Under the pieces are notes generated by a model. The model did not search any database, was not told the origin of the DNA, and saw only the letters and a list, made by a program, of their open reading frames with translations. Positions 9,095-21,514 of a stretch of DNA of 64,000 nucleotides are shown piece after piece (the stretch's first letter is position 1; each line of letters opens with the position of its first letter). The position numbers and the translations under genes were made by a program. Where the stretch lies: the NCBI RefSeq assembly GCF_009389715.1, contig NW_024067682.1, forward strand, positions 439,501-503,500, written 5' to 3'. This DNA comes from Phoenix dactylifera. Its lineage: Eukaryota; Streptophyta; Magnoliopsida; Arecales; Arecaceae.

Positions 9095-12000
9095 GAGTGT
9101 CTTGCAGCCAAAGTCGACAAAAACTGTTGGTACTTGGATAGTGGCTGCTCAAGATACATGACGGGTGACAAGGAGCAATTCTTCACCCTAGAGCCTAAAA
9201 AGGGAGGTGCAGTAATATTTGGAGACAATAATCAAGGTCACATCATTGGTATAGGTAAAATACAAATCACCTCCTCAACCTTTGTTGATAATGTACGATT
9301 GGTAGATGGTCTTAAACATAACTTACTTAGCATAAGTCAATTATGTGATAAGGATTTTGATGTTCTGTTTAAACCATCCCTATGCATCATAACCAACTCA
9401 ATTGACAATAGCTTAGTATTCAAAGGAATAAGACGTGGAAATGTCTATGTAGAAGATCTAGAAGATCTTGCTAAAAATAGTCCTTGCTTAGTAGCTAGTG
9501 ATACTAAGGTTGATGATGCAAGTTGGTTATGGCACCGTAAATTAGGACATGCAAGTATGGATACAATATCTAAGTTAGTTAAAAGAGATTCTGTAATAGG
9601 TTTGCCAAAACTAAAATTTGAGAAAAATAAAATTTGTGAAGCATGTCAATATGGCAAACAATCGAGGAGCTCTTTTAAATCCATAAATTGTGTCTCTACC
9701 TCTAGACCTCTTGAACTACTACACATGGATCTATTTGGACCAACTAGAACCACAAGTCTTGGTGGAAACAAATATGGTCTTGTTATTGTAGATGATTTTT
9801 CTAAATATACTTGGGTCATGCTCTTAGCTCATAAAGATCAAGCATTTTCTGTATTTAAGAAATTTCATAAGGAAGTAACTAATGCAAGAGATGCTTCAGT
9901 CATAGCTATTAGAAGTGACCATGGAACGGAATTTGAAAATCATCTATTTGATGAATTTTGTAGTAAAAAGGGGATAACTCATAATTTCTCTGCACCTAGG
10001 ACACCACAACAAAATTGAGTTGTTGAAAGAAAGAATAGAACCCTAGAGGAAATGGCTAGAACCATGTTGTGTGAAAGTAACCTCCCTAAGTACTTTTGGA
10101 GAGAAGCCATTAATACATCATGTCATATACTAAATAGAGTTTTATTGAGACCCATTATAAAGAAAACACCTTATGAACTTTGGAGAAATAGAAAGCCCAA
10201 AGTAAACTATTTTCATGTTTTTGGATGTAGGTGTTTCATTCATAATAATGGCAAGGATAACTTAGGTAAATTTAATTCTAAATCTGATGAAGGTATCTTT
10301 TTGGGATATTCTACATCAAGTAAAGCTTATAGAGTATTTAACAAAAGAAACCTTGTTATTGAAGAATCTATACATGTTGTTTTTGATGATACTAATGATA
10401 TTTCTTCTAGCAAGAAAGTAGGTCTTGATGATGATGCAGAAATTCTTGAAGAAAAGACTTATGAGATGACTTTACAAGAAGATGAACCAAAGCTAATTGG
10501 AGATGCATCAACAAGCCAAGAGGCAATTGTGGATCATGGGCTGACTAAGGCTTGGAGGTATGCTCATGGGCATCCTAAGGAATTGATTTTAGATGATCCA
10601 TCACAACCTGTTAGGACTAGAGCATCTCTTAGGAACTTAAATAATCATCTAGCATTTGTCTCACACTTTGAACCTAAAAACATAGAAGAAGCTGAAAATG
10701 ATGTAAATTGGATAAATGCAATGCAAGAAGAGCTAAACCAATTCACTAAAAACAAAGTATGGAACCTAGTTGAACGACCCACTGAATACTCAATAATAGG
10801 AACTAAATGGATATATAAAAATAAACTTGATGAAAATGGAATCGTGATTAGGAACAAGGCTAGACTAGTAGCAAAGGGCTATAATCAAGAAGAAGGTATA
10901 GACTTTGATGAAACTTTTGCTCCTGTAGCTAGACTTGAGGCAATTAGATTGTTACTAGCATTTGCATGCTCTAAAAATTTCAAATTATTTCAAATGAATG
11001 TAAAAAGTGCCTTTTTGAATGGGTATATTAATGAAGAGGTGTATGTAGAACAACCTCCTCGTTTTGAAAATCATCAATACCCCAATCATATGTATAAATT
11101 AAACAAAGCACTTTATGGTTTGAAACAAGCTCCTAGAGCATGGTATGAAAGACTTAGCAAATTTCTGTTAGACCATGAATTCACTAGAGGGAACGTTGAT
11201 ACAACATTATTTTTAAAAAGGAAAAACAAAAATATGTTAGTAGTTCAGATTTATGTAGATGATATTATTTTTGGTGCTACTAACAATCACCTCTGCGAAG
11301 AATTTGCTGACCTAATGCAGAGTGAATTTGAAATGAGCATGATGGAAGAGCTGAACTATTTCCTCGGGTTCCAAATCAAACAATCTGAAGAAGGGATCTT
11401 CATCAATCAAGCTAAATACATCAAGAAAATGCTTAAGAAGTTTGATATGGAAAGAAACAAGTCAATCAGTACACCCATGAGTTCATCATGCAAACTAGAC
11501 CAAGATGAATCAGCTAAATCAGTAGATCAAAAGATGTATAGAGGTATGATAGGATCTTTATTATATCTCACTGCAAGTAGACCGATATCATGTTTAGTGT
11601 ATGCATGTGTGCTAGATATCAATTTAATCCTAAGGAATTCTTAATTGCTGTTAAGAGAATCTTTAAATACCTAATAGGAACAAAAACCATAGGGTTATGG
11701 TACTCTAAAGATTCGAGCATAAACTTAATAGGGTACACTGATTCAGACTTCGCTGGTTGCAAACTTGATAAAAAAAGCACCAGTGGGTCATGTCAATTCT
11801 TAGGAGAAAACTTAATTTCTTGGTTTAGCAAGAAACAAAACTCGGTTGCTCTATCTACGGCTGAAGCCGAATATGTTGCTGCCGGAAGTTGCTGTGCTCA
11901 AATCTTGTAGATTAAACAACAACTTGAAGATTATGGCATTAAACAAGATAAAATTTCCATTAACTGTGATAATACAAGTGTCATTAATCTAACTAAAAAT

Positions 12001-12192
12001 CCAATTTAACATTCAAGAACTAAACACATTGAGATAAGACATCACTTCATAAGAGATCATGTACTGAATGGTGATGTGATGCTTCAATTTGTTTGTACTG
12101 ATGATCAACTTGCTGATATCTTCACAAAATCTTTGAGTGAAGATCGATTTTGCATACTTAGAAGAGGGTTAGGAGTGATTGATCCATTCTAG
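9095..12192 (+). pseudogene. pol: Sirevirus Pol (protease, integrase, RT, RNase H), broken
   Basis: Order is Copia-type: protease with LDSG at 9134; integrase zinc finger (LWHRKLGHAS ... CEACQYGK) and catalytic core; reverse transcriptase with YVDDIIF near 11253; RNase H with TDSDFAG. Breaks: an in-frame TGA at 10016-10018 in the integrase core after QQN; a frameshift near 11583-11640, where the frame changes just after the conserved SRP; TAG at 11908-11910; and TAA at 12007-12009. The frame closes at 12190-12192. The protein would mature Gag, copy RNA and integrate DNA, but this copy cannot encode it. The open frame at 11590 is the continuation in the shifted frame. Confidence 0.9.
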
Positions 12193-12634
12193 TGATACTC
12201 TCCTCTAGTTCATAGATTTTGAGGATAAGTCTATGTTGGACATAGGATTTCTTATCTATGATCATCAAATCAGTTCTTAAATCCGAGATAAGCTCATAAC
12301 TCTCTCTCTTGGCACGAAAATAACAAGATTTTTGGTTGTGTGCCAGAGGCCGAGTCGACTCGGATGCATTTTGGAGTCGGCTCATGGGAGAGTCGACTCA
12401 CGCATATCTGGGAGTCAACTCGAGGTCGAGTCGACTCACGACCTACCGGAGTCGACTCGAGGTCGGAAATCCGACTTTTAACCCTAATCGAAACATTTAT
12501 TCCTCACTTCTATTCATAGCCGACACTGTTCCAAAACCCTAGAGCCGTCTCCGAGCTCATCTCTGACCCAGTCTAGGTCTTCTCCGTCGAGTTTTCCTCC
12601 TAGTTTCCGTGTCCTTCCCCGTCCTTAGGTCAAA
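12193..12634 (+). other. Non-coding spacer between pol and third ORF
   Basis: AT-rich first part, then the palindrome array (12352-12458), then a CT-rich leader to the ATG at 12635. In Sireviruses this spacer can hold a splice acceptor or promoter for the extra ORF; I see no decisive one. Confidence 0.6.
12352..12458. repeat. Second GAGTCGACTC array, inside the element
   Basis: Perfect copies at 12352, 12390, 12428 and 12449, with one-mismatch copies at 12374 and 12412. Steps are 22, 16, 22, 16 and 21 bp. The motif is the same as in the LTR array, but here it lies between pol and the third ORF. Confidence 0.85.
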
Positions 12635-13863
12635 ATGCCTATGAAGGTCGTTGTACCGAGCCGAAAGAGACCCATCTCCGCGAGCGGGGCCGAGTGACGG
12701 TCCAAGGCTCGGAACGAACCGGCGAGGCCACCACCTCCGGTTCCTTCCCCGCCTAGGCCGGTTCCCTCGCGCTCATGCGTCGGAAAGGTTGTCTCTACCG
12801 AGAGGCAAGTCAACTTTGACTTCCTCTCCCGGAAAGGGTTCAACCTAGGGCATCACCTTAGAGCCCAAGGTTTAGAGTTTTTCTGCACTCTTGACCTCCC
12901 TACCTATCCAGGGCTTGTTAGGGAGTTTTATGGTACAGTTGCACGGGTTAGCGGGGGTATCCAAGGAACTGTTATGGGTGTCCCTGTCTTCATCTCGGAG
13001 GACTTCATTGCACGAGTCCTCCATCTCTCGAGTGAGGGGATTGTTCCCACACACCCCTCTGATAGGACAGAGGCCCTTACGGCTATCCTAGGGAGTCCAC
13101 CCTTGTTCCCTATAGAGGAGGTGTTCGCAAATCAACTTTCGGTTGAAATGCGACTTCTCCTTAGTATCATCTCTAGGACTCTTTTCCCAAAGACTGGTAG
13201 GTTTGACTTCATTTCGGAGAGAGACCTGGCCTTGATGTTCTACCTCCTCCAAGACACTCCCATCAACTTTCCAAAACTTATCTACAAGTACCTCTGTGAA
13301 CCCCTAGATAAACCTAGGCTCAGCCTCCCTTATGGCATGTTATTCACCCTTATATTCAGGGAGTTAGAGGTCCCCATTCCTGAGGGGGAACCCTCTCGCT
13401 CACTGCGGTTTACAGATCGCATGGGTGAGGAGACCTTTCATAGGATGGGATTCCACAAGTTAGGGAGAGTCTGGGTTAGGAAATCATCCACATCTTCTGA
13501 CCCTACCACTCATCACTCACCCAGTCCTGATCATGACCAGGGCCACTATACAGATCCTTCCACCTATCCTTCCACCTCTGCCCATACCTATACTGAGCCT
13601 TCCACCTCCACTATCCCACCTTCTCAGCAGCAGCCTCTGGAGGTCCGGATATCTTCTGAGCAGCTCCGAGAGTTGCGGCAGGAGATAGTGAGGGATCTGA
13701 GAGATGACTTGCTGAGGGAGCTCCGAGGTCCTTCGAGAGCTCCCTCCACCGAGATTGTTCCCACCCTGGCAGCAATAGCCGAGATGACTGCACACTTGAG
13801 GGAGGAGATATCAAATGTGCGCAGCCTGGTCCAAGCTCAATACTGGAACATGAGTGACGTCAA
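12635..13863 (+). pseudogene. Sirevirus third ORF, 5' part (env-like position)
   Basis: Frame starts at ATG 12635 (MPMKVVV) and hits TGA at codon 21 (12695-12697), then stays open to the nested insertion at 13863. Features: a Pro/Arg-rich N-terminus; a globular part of about 230 residues beginning QVNFDFLSRKGF with aromatic and Leu-rich helices, reminiscent of the 'putative plant transposon protein' domain seen in plant retroelement proteins (from memory); a Ser/Thr/Pro/Tyr-rich linker; then charged helices likely to form a coiled coil. It is clearly richer in G+C than gag and pol. It lies where Sireviruses carry an env-like ORF, but I see no signal peptide. Function unknown. Confidence 0.65.
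13859..13863 (+). repeat. Target site duplication of nested Copia (left)
   Basis: GTCAA, repeated at 23806-23810 after the nested element. Confidence 0.9.
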
Positions 13864-16131
13864 TGAAGGGAAAATATCCCGCAAAATCCGATAAAATCGG
13901 ATGCCAGGTCAGAAAATCAGTTTTAAAATTTTATCTATTTATTTATAACAGGTATAAATAAATAACATAACTATATTATGTTTACCATACCTCGATCCCG
14001 CAGCGGAAGATGGTCGAGGTACTCTGGAACAGAATCTGGTACAGGGCCAAGTGTTGGATCAGATACTGGATCGGATGCTAGATCTGGTACTGGATCGGGA
14101 ACTAAATCTAGAACTGGATCTGGTACTGGTGAATCTGGTGCTATGCGAGGCCCGGATGTACGGACCCTCTACTTCACATGCACGCCAAGAAATGCAGGAA
14201 GGTAGGATGATGTCTGTATAGTGCAAAAACCCTTTTGCAAATAAACCCCTGGAAGAAAAGAATTTCAAAAATTCTTTCTTCCCTTTTTTTTTCTTTTCTT
14301 TTCCTCTTTCTTCCCGTTTCCTTTTTCTCTCTTTTACAGGCTACTCAAAAGATCTTGAATCTCCCCTCTCCCCAAATAAAATTTCTAGCTATGAATGAAG
14401 AGAAAGCTAGCCTATTTATAGGCAAAGACAAGGCTGAACCAGGGAAGAGAAAACGCCAAAAGGAAAGAGTGAACGCCAAACGTTTCATGATTTTATTGAA
14501 TTTTTTGAACCGTTTGATTTCAATTAAATCAGTACTATATTAAAGAGGTTTCAAAACCGAAGAGACACGTCTCTTCGGATCTACAAATGGTAGCCGAAAG
14601 AGGGAAGATCAAGCGGCCTTCGAAGTGTTCGGAAGAAGAAGAAGTAACGCGGTCCACGGGAGAAATATTTGCAGAAAAAATTGGTCCACTGGACCGAGGA
14701 AGAAACCAGAACCAACAAAAAAAAAAAACGTGTCATTCAATTAGAGGGGCAAACAAGTAAATTTCCAAATCAAATTTGACTTTTCTTAAATGGGTTAATT
14801 CAAATGGGCTTGGGTCCATTATTGGTTCTAAACCAAATTAAAGACCAATTTGAAAGATTTTGGATCCGAAAAAAATTCCACATGAATCTGATGCATGTGA
14901 ACTCCAATTAATTCAATTTTCAGATCAATCCAAGTCATACTGGACTAGAATAAATATGGAATAAAGTCTAATAAAATCATCATTAAGCCCAATTACATTC
15001 ATTTGAATCCAATTCAAAACCAAACTCAACAAATGAGCCTAAATCAATTTCAATTACATTAATTGAAACTTGATTAAGCCAAAATACAGACATAATTAAA
15101 TACACATCCATGAAATTCAGTATGTACCTCATGTTCAGTACTAGCTGAACATAGACAAAACCAAATCTCAAATGACCCACAATTTAATTCTCAATTAAAT
15201 TGGATCAAGTCCTTCCTACTTAACTTGACTTATGTGCGTGACTCCGATAGGTTCGAACACTAAGCCGGTAGTACATGAAGTACTCCATGCACTAATCGAG
15301 GTGACCATCTAGCAATGATACCCGATGTCCAGATAGGTCGAATATGCAAAGCAACATTCAAGAACCCATTCATATGGTTACCGCATAATTCATCCTTTTG
15401 ACCAACGATGCTCAAGATGACCTAAAGTGAACTGTCACACTTTGGTCCGGTTATCCATATTGTATTTCAATTAATTAAATTTAAGTGACCAATCACTTGG
15501 TTTACCCTGGCCAAGGTTTTACTAAATTGAAACACAGCGAAACATCAACTCCTATAATCTGGAGCGGTCAATCCCTTCTTGACTCATACACAGACTTCGC
15601 GAGTACTTAACTGCACCCAGCAACTTTTCAATATCTGAATTAGAAATTCAGATCGTTCAGTACCAAAGTACAGTGAGTTGCTTGCAAGTCACCGTGATAG
15701 TCTCAGGTCTAAGGGATACTTATGCCCATATGCTTTGTGAGCTAACTCCTGACAGTGGAGTGCTCAACAGGTGAGTCACTGTTCAGCGACGATGTACTCC
15801 TACATCTCACCTATATGCCATACCAGTGTCTCCACACTCCTTGGTTAAGAGGACAACCAACTAAATGGCATATAACGACCTATACTTGACATAGCTATTG
15901 TCCAATTAATAGCTTGTCATTTGGTCGCGAACCAATTTAAGGACTAAATGATAAAACCTCCTTTATCCACTAAATTAGTCCTAAGGACTTCATCACAATA
16001 CACAGGAGTTCCTATTTGAAGATGCAACACTTGTGATGAAAAGAATGCCAGAATAGATTTTATTATTCATTAAATAAAACATATACATTATTCTTACAAT
16101 AAAAATTGGCTTTGGGACACAATTCCCAACA
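13864..16131 (-). repeat. Nested Copia 3' LTR
   Basis: 2268 bp. On the + strand it begins TGAAGGGAAAATATCC and ends CAATTCCCAACA (TGTTGGGAATTG... on the minus strand). Almost identical to 21515-23805. The GGATCTGGTACT minisatellite (about 14030-14140) differs in copy number between the two LTRs. Small + and - frames within it occur in both LTRs and are not genes. Confidence 0.92.
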
Positions 16132-16141
16132 ACTCCCACTT
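16132..16141 (-). other. Polypurine tract of nested Copia
   Basis: Minus strand AAGTGGGAGT directly precedes the 3' LTR start TGTTGGG. Confidence 0.8.
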
Positions 16142-16144
16142 GAA

Positions 16145-19100
16145 CTAAAGCCAATTTGTACAGTATCTAATACCCATCTTCGATTTGTGATAATCGAACT
16201 CCTTTACAGCAAGGGCTTTAGTGAATGGGTCAGCTAAGTTTTCCTTTCCATCGATCTTATGAAGATTGATGTCACCTCGTTCCACAATCTCTCGTACAAG
16301 GTGGTAGCGACGCAAAATGTGCTTGGTCTTATAGTGAGACTTTGGTTCCTTCGCTTGTGCAATAGCTCCAGTGTTGTCACAGTACAAAAGAACTGGACCG
16401 TTGATTGAGAGAACCACACCAAGTTCATTGATAAACTTTTTTATCCAAACAGCTTTCTTTGCGGCACCTGATGCAGCAATATATTCTGCTTCACATACTG
16501 AATCGGCTACTGAATGCTGCTTGGAACTTTTTCAGCAGATTGCTCCTCCATTAAGGGTAAACACATAACCTGATATACTCTTACTGTCATCATGATCTGA
16601 CTGAAAACTAGAGTCTGTAAACCCCACAAGTTTTAAATCAGATTCTCCATATATTAACCATTGATCCTTAGTATTTCTTAAATACTTTAGGATGGATTTC
16701 ACCGCCTTCCAATGGTTTTCACCCGGATCAGATTGATACCGACTCGCTACTGCTAGTGAGTAAGCAACATCTGGTCTTGTACATGTCATGGCGTACATTA
16801 TAGATCCAATTGCAGAAGTATATGGGACTCTACTCATACGCACTCTCTCCTCAGAAGTTGTCGGACAATCTTTCTTAGAGAGGGAAATTCCTTGGCCTAT
16901 CGAAAGATAGCCTTTCTTGGAATTCTCCATGCTAAACCGTTTTAGCAAAGTATCAATGTACGTGGATTGGGATAATCCAAGCATTCTCTTAGATCTATCT
17001 CTATAGATCTTTATCCCTAGGATGAAAGATGCTTCTCCCAAATCTTTCATGGAGAACTGTGATGATAGCCAGAGTTTTATATTTTGTAATGCAGGGATGT
17101 CATTCCCAATTAAGAGAATATCATCCACATACAAGACAAGAAATATAATCACAGAATTATTTGCCCACTTGTAAACACAAGGTTCTTCTTCGTTCTTAAA
17201 GAAGCCAAACGTTTTGATTGTTTTATCGAAACGTTTGTTCCAACTTCGAGAAGCTTGCTTAAGTCCATAAATGGACTTCTGTAGTTTTAATATCTTAGAC
17301 TCGTCTGTGGAAATGAAACCCTCAGGTTGTATCATATACACCTCTTCTTCCAGCTCACCATTTAGAAAAGCTGTTTTCACATCCATTTGCCAGATTTCAT
17401 AATCCAGATATGCAGCTATAGCAAGCAAGATCCGAATAGATTTGAGCATTGCCACAGGAGAAAAAGTCTCATCATAGTCAATACCATAACGTTGACGAAA
17501 TCCCTTGGCAACCAGACGGGCTTTATAGGTCTCCACCTTTCCGTCTGCGCTTCTCTTTCTTTTGAAGATCCATTTGCACCCTATGGGTTTTATCCCTTCG
17601 GGTGGATCAACTAGTGTCCATACACTATTGATTTCCATGGACTCCATTTCGGATTTCATGGCATTAAGCCACAACTCAGAGTCGGACCTCTGCATAGCAT
17701 CCATATAGGTGATCGGATCCTCATTGTTCTCATCGAGCTCAATAGGATCCGCGTCATGGACCAAGAAGCCGTAGTATCTATCCACTTGACGCGGTACTCT
17801 ACCAGATCGCCTTAATGGTGCCTCTATACTGGGCTCCGGGTTTGATCTAATCAAAACCGATTCTGTGGGTTTAGTAGATTGTGTTAAATCTTCCACCTGC
17901 TGAACTTCACTAAGTTCAACCTTAGAGGCAACAATTCCTTCACCAAGGAATTCCTTTTCCAAAAATGTTGCCTTAAGTCCTACGAACACCTTTTGTTCAT
18001 TAGGAAGGTAAAAGTAATAACCCCTAGTTTCTTTGGGGTACCCAACAAAATAACACTTGTCAGACCTAGGACCAAGTTTGCCAGTTTGAGAACGTTTAAC
18101 ATAAGCCGGACACCCCCAAACCCTAAGGTAAGAAAGTATCGGCTTACGCCCAGTCCATATCTCATATGGAGTCTTCTCTACAGACTTACTTGGAACTTTA
18201 TTTAGTATTATACATGCAGATTCTAAAGCGTAACCCCAAAAAGACAAAGGCAGACTAGTAAACCCCATCATGGATCGAACCATGTCTAACAATGTTCGAT
18301 TCCTCCTCTCAGACACACCATTATGCTGCGGTGTTCCAGGAGGGGTCCATTGAGAAAGAATCCCATTCTCCTCTAGATAAGTCAAAAAATCACCGGAAAG
18401 GTATTCTCCTCCTCGGTCTGACCGAAGGATCTTAATACACTTTCCAGTCTGTTTTTCTACTTCATTACGAAATCGTTTGAACATTTCAAATGATTCCGAC
18501 TTATGTTTCATTAGATAGACATATCCATATCTAGATAGGTCATCTATGAAGGTTATGAAGTAGGTATAACCATCTTTGGCACTTGTGTTCATAGGTCCAC
18601 ATACATCAGTATGTATGAGTCCAAGAACATCGCTGGATCTTTCACCTTTTCCTGTAAAAGGTGACTTGGTCATTTTACCAAGAAGACATGATTCATAGGT
18701 CGGCAATGATTCATAATCATTGATTTCTAAAATGCCTTGTTGGGCTAATCTGTTTATCCTGTTTTTGTTTATATGACCAAGCCGGCAATGCCATAAATAG
18801 GTTTCATTGACTTTATCTAATTTAGGGTGTTTATTAGATGTGTACATTACATTCACAGGCAATGATAGAGTATAAATGCCATATTTCATTTGTCCACTGA
18901 AAATTTTAGTATCATTCAAAATGATATCACAAAATCTTTCATTTATATAAAAGGTATAACCATTCTTGGCCAAAAAACCTACAGAGATGACATTCATCAA
19001 GAATGCTAGACAAAAGTGACAATCATCTAACATAACTACTCCAGACTCAAAAAACAACTCAATGACTCCTAAAGCTAGGACTAGAACAGATCTTCCATCA

Positions 19101-20110
19101 CCAACATTTAGGAATCGATCACCGTTCTTGAATCTTCTACGTACTTGAAGTCCCTGCAAAGAATTGCAAATATTAATTGGACTTCCGGTATCCAATACCC
19201 AGGTAGTAGAATCATAAACAGAAAAATTACAAGGTGTTATCATATAATTACCTTGTGCAGCAACTGTTTGCTGCATTTTCTTCTTTGGCCTATTTGGATC
19301 AAGGGACGCTAAATAAGCCGGACAGTTCCGCTTCCAGTGACCCTGCTTCTTGCAGAAGAAGCATTCTGCCTTACTCTGATCAGATTTCTGCTTCATAGTC
19401 TGTTTGGGCTTACAAGCCCCAGCACGAACTTTATTTACCTTCTTTTTCTTTCCTTTCTTAAAGGAAGAACGACCTGCAGAAGTTCCACCCACCACATTCA
19501 CCGACCCCTTAAAGAGTTGGTGATCCTTCTCATAGGTCTGCAGTAAACCTAGCAATCCATGATAGGATACTGCAGGTTTAGTCATTCTATAATGACTAAG
19601 GAAGGTCAGGTAGGATTTGGGAAGTGAGTTCAAAATAGCATCCTTGCCCAATTGCTCGTGCAGAGGAAAACCAAGTTTACTCAGGAGATCAATTTTCTCG
19701 ACCATGTACAATACATGTTCTGTGATTGATTCCCCTTCCCTCATGCGGGCATTGAAAATCGCACAGGAGGTCTTATGTCGTTCGACATCATCAGGTGTCC
19801 CGAAAGACTCTTTCAACATTTGAAATATTTCCACAGGCTGTGCTTCTTCGAATTTACGACTAAATTCGTCATTCATCGAAGCCCTCATGATGCAGCGTAC
19901 GGTAGTGCGATCATTATGCCACTTCTGATAAGCGTCTCTGATTGCACGTGGTGCATTTGCTGCAGGTTCCTCAGGTGCTGGATCCAATATCACATATAGG
20001 ATCCGCTCGTGCTCTAATACAATTTTCAACTTCCGATACCAGCTATCGAAGTTAGGTCCATTAAGTTTATCGTTGTCTAAGAGTGTTCGGAGGGACAAAG
20101 AGTTAGCCAT
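16145..20110 (-). pseudogene. gag-pol: Nested Copia gag-pol with one stop
   Basis: ATG at 20110 opens one frame of 1192 codons to a TGA at 16532-16534, and the same frame continues to 16145. The TGA replaces the Trp expected after the conserved GGAI(S/C) of RNase H, so a single substitution ends an otherwise intact frame. Domains: Gag (residues 1-240); one zinc knuckle CFFCKKQGHWKRNC (250-263); protease DTG (307-309); integrase zinc finger (LWHCRLGHIN ... ESCLLGK) and DDE core; reverse transcriptase with YVDDILL near residue 993; RNase H. Apart from the TGA I see no frameshift. The product would be one polyprotein cut by its own protease. With near-identical LTRs this points to recent insertion. 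Confidence 0.9.
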
Positions 20111-21500
20111 ATCTGAAAGGAAAAAACCAGAGCTAATTAGTATATGATTTATTTTAATTCTAAAGACTTGGACTTCAGTCTAAAGATTTCTCCCACTATT
20201 TTAGTCAAATTTTTAGCCTCTACCTTTAATTCGAAGAATTACTTTAATTCCTTAGCGGGTACTTAGAATCCACATGGACTGTATATAGGCCCGAGGAAAG
20301 CTCGGCCAACCCATATGCATCTAAGGGTAGGTACATTACCAATTATTTCTCTAAATAATTTCTAGTATTTTATTTTGCCCCAGGTGGTAATCAGTAGGCG
20401 GAGGCTTCCACTGAAAATCCTGGTCAAATCCAACCATTAATGAACTAACTCGATGATACTACCTAATGTATGATCAGGCCCGAGGAAAGCTCGGCCAACC
20501 TAATCACAATCAGATAGCTCAAAAAGCTATCATATAATGAAGGATAATTCCAATATTCAGATGAACACCAGACGGAAGCGTCCTGCATGTCCAACTGAAA
20601 TACTGGACCAATTATCATCCATTTTAATGGAAGGCTATGACCTAGTTATCTATATAACTATATCATTTTAAGGACCTAATAATTTAGAGGATTTTAGAGA
20701 GACCGATAATTCTATATCCTCCCACTGACTGCACTAAGTCATATAGAGGACATAGAATTTCATTGGTCTCTGGACATCTAAATCAGTCATACTGATTTCC
20801 TTATTGACATGGGTGAGTACCAAGTCTCAAGATATCTAAATCAAAGCTTGAACGACCACATTGGCCAGGTAAGAGAGATCACGGGAGGGTTCCGCCATTA
20901 ACCGTCTTTCCTAGACACCAACAGAGTTGGCCAGGAAAGAGGTAGCCCCAATTAATAACCGTAGATCCAACTTGCCTTAGACACCAAATGGTATGTCAAG
21001 TTGATTTAGATAGTCATTGAGAACTCAGGCTCGACCACTGAGCCACAATCAAATCCAATTGAAGTGTTTGGACATGATCAACTAAACTATTGAGTTTGAT
21101 CAAATTAGAAAAATGAATTTAGTCTAATACAACTATTGATTCCAATTCAATTCTAACATTAGGTCTAACCTAATCAACTAATTTGATTGTGCTAACCCAT
21201 GCCCAAAAGTCATGATCAACAAATTGAATTTAAACCATAAAGTCATCAATTTATAATTCGCAATTAAATATATAATGACCATTTATTTAAGGTGTCACAT
21301 AATTTAAATATAAACATTTTATATTTTATTGTGGTCATGGCAATATTTAAAACTGATACATTTAAAACATTAATTATGCATAATTTCATAAAATAAACTA
21401 TTTATTTTATTAAGTGAATAAATCTAGATCTAATCTAAATTTAATAATTAAAACATGCATAATATCAAAATGTTTTAGGCCAATATCTTAGGCCAACCTC
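20111..21500 (-). other. Nested Copia untranslated leader
   Basis: 1.39 kb between PBS and Gag start without a long frame. It holds diverged repeated blocks: GGCCCGAGGAAAGCTCGGCC at 20288-20307 and 20477-20496, each able to fold with GAG/CTC pairing, and two blocks with TGGCCAGG near 20861 and 20929. Such leaders usually carry packaging signals; which part does so is not visible. Confidence 0.6.
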
Positions 21501-21512
21501 GCTCTGATACCA
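21501..21512 (-). other. Primer binding site of nested Copia
   Basis: Minus strand TGGTATCAGAGC, two bases from the LTR, complementary to initiator methionine tRNA. Confidence 0.9.
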
Positions 21513-21514
21513 AT

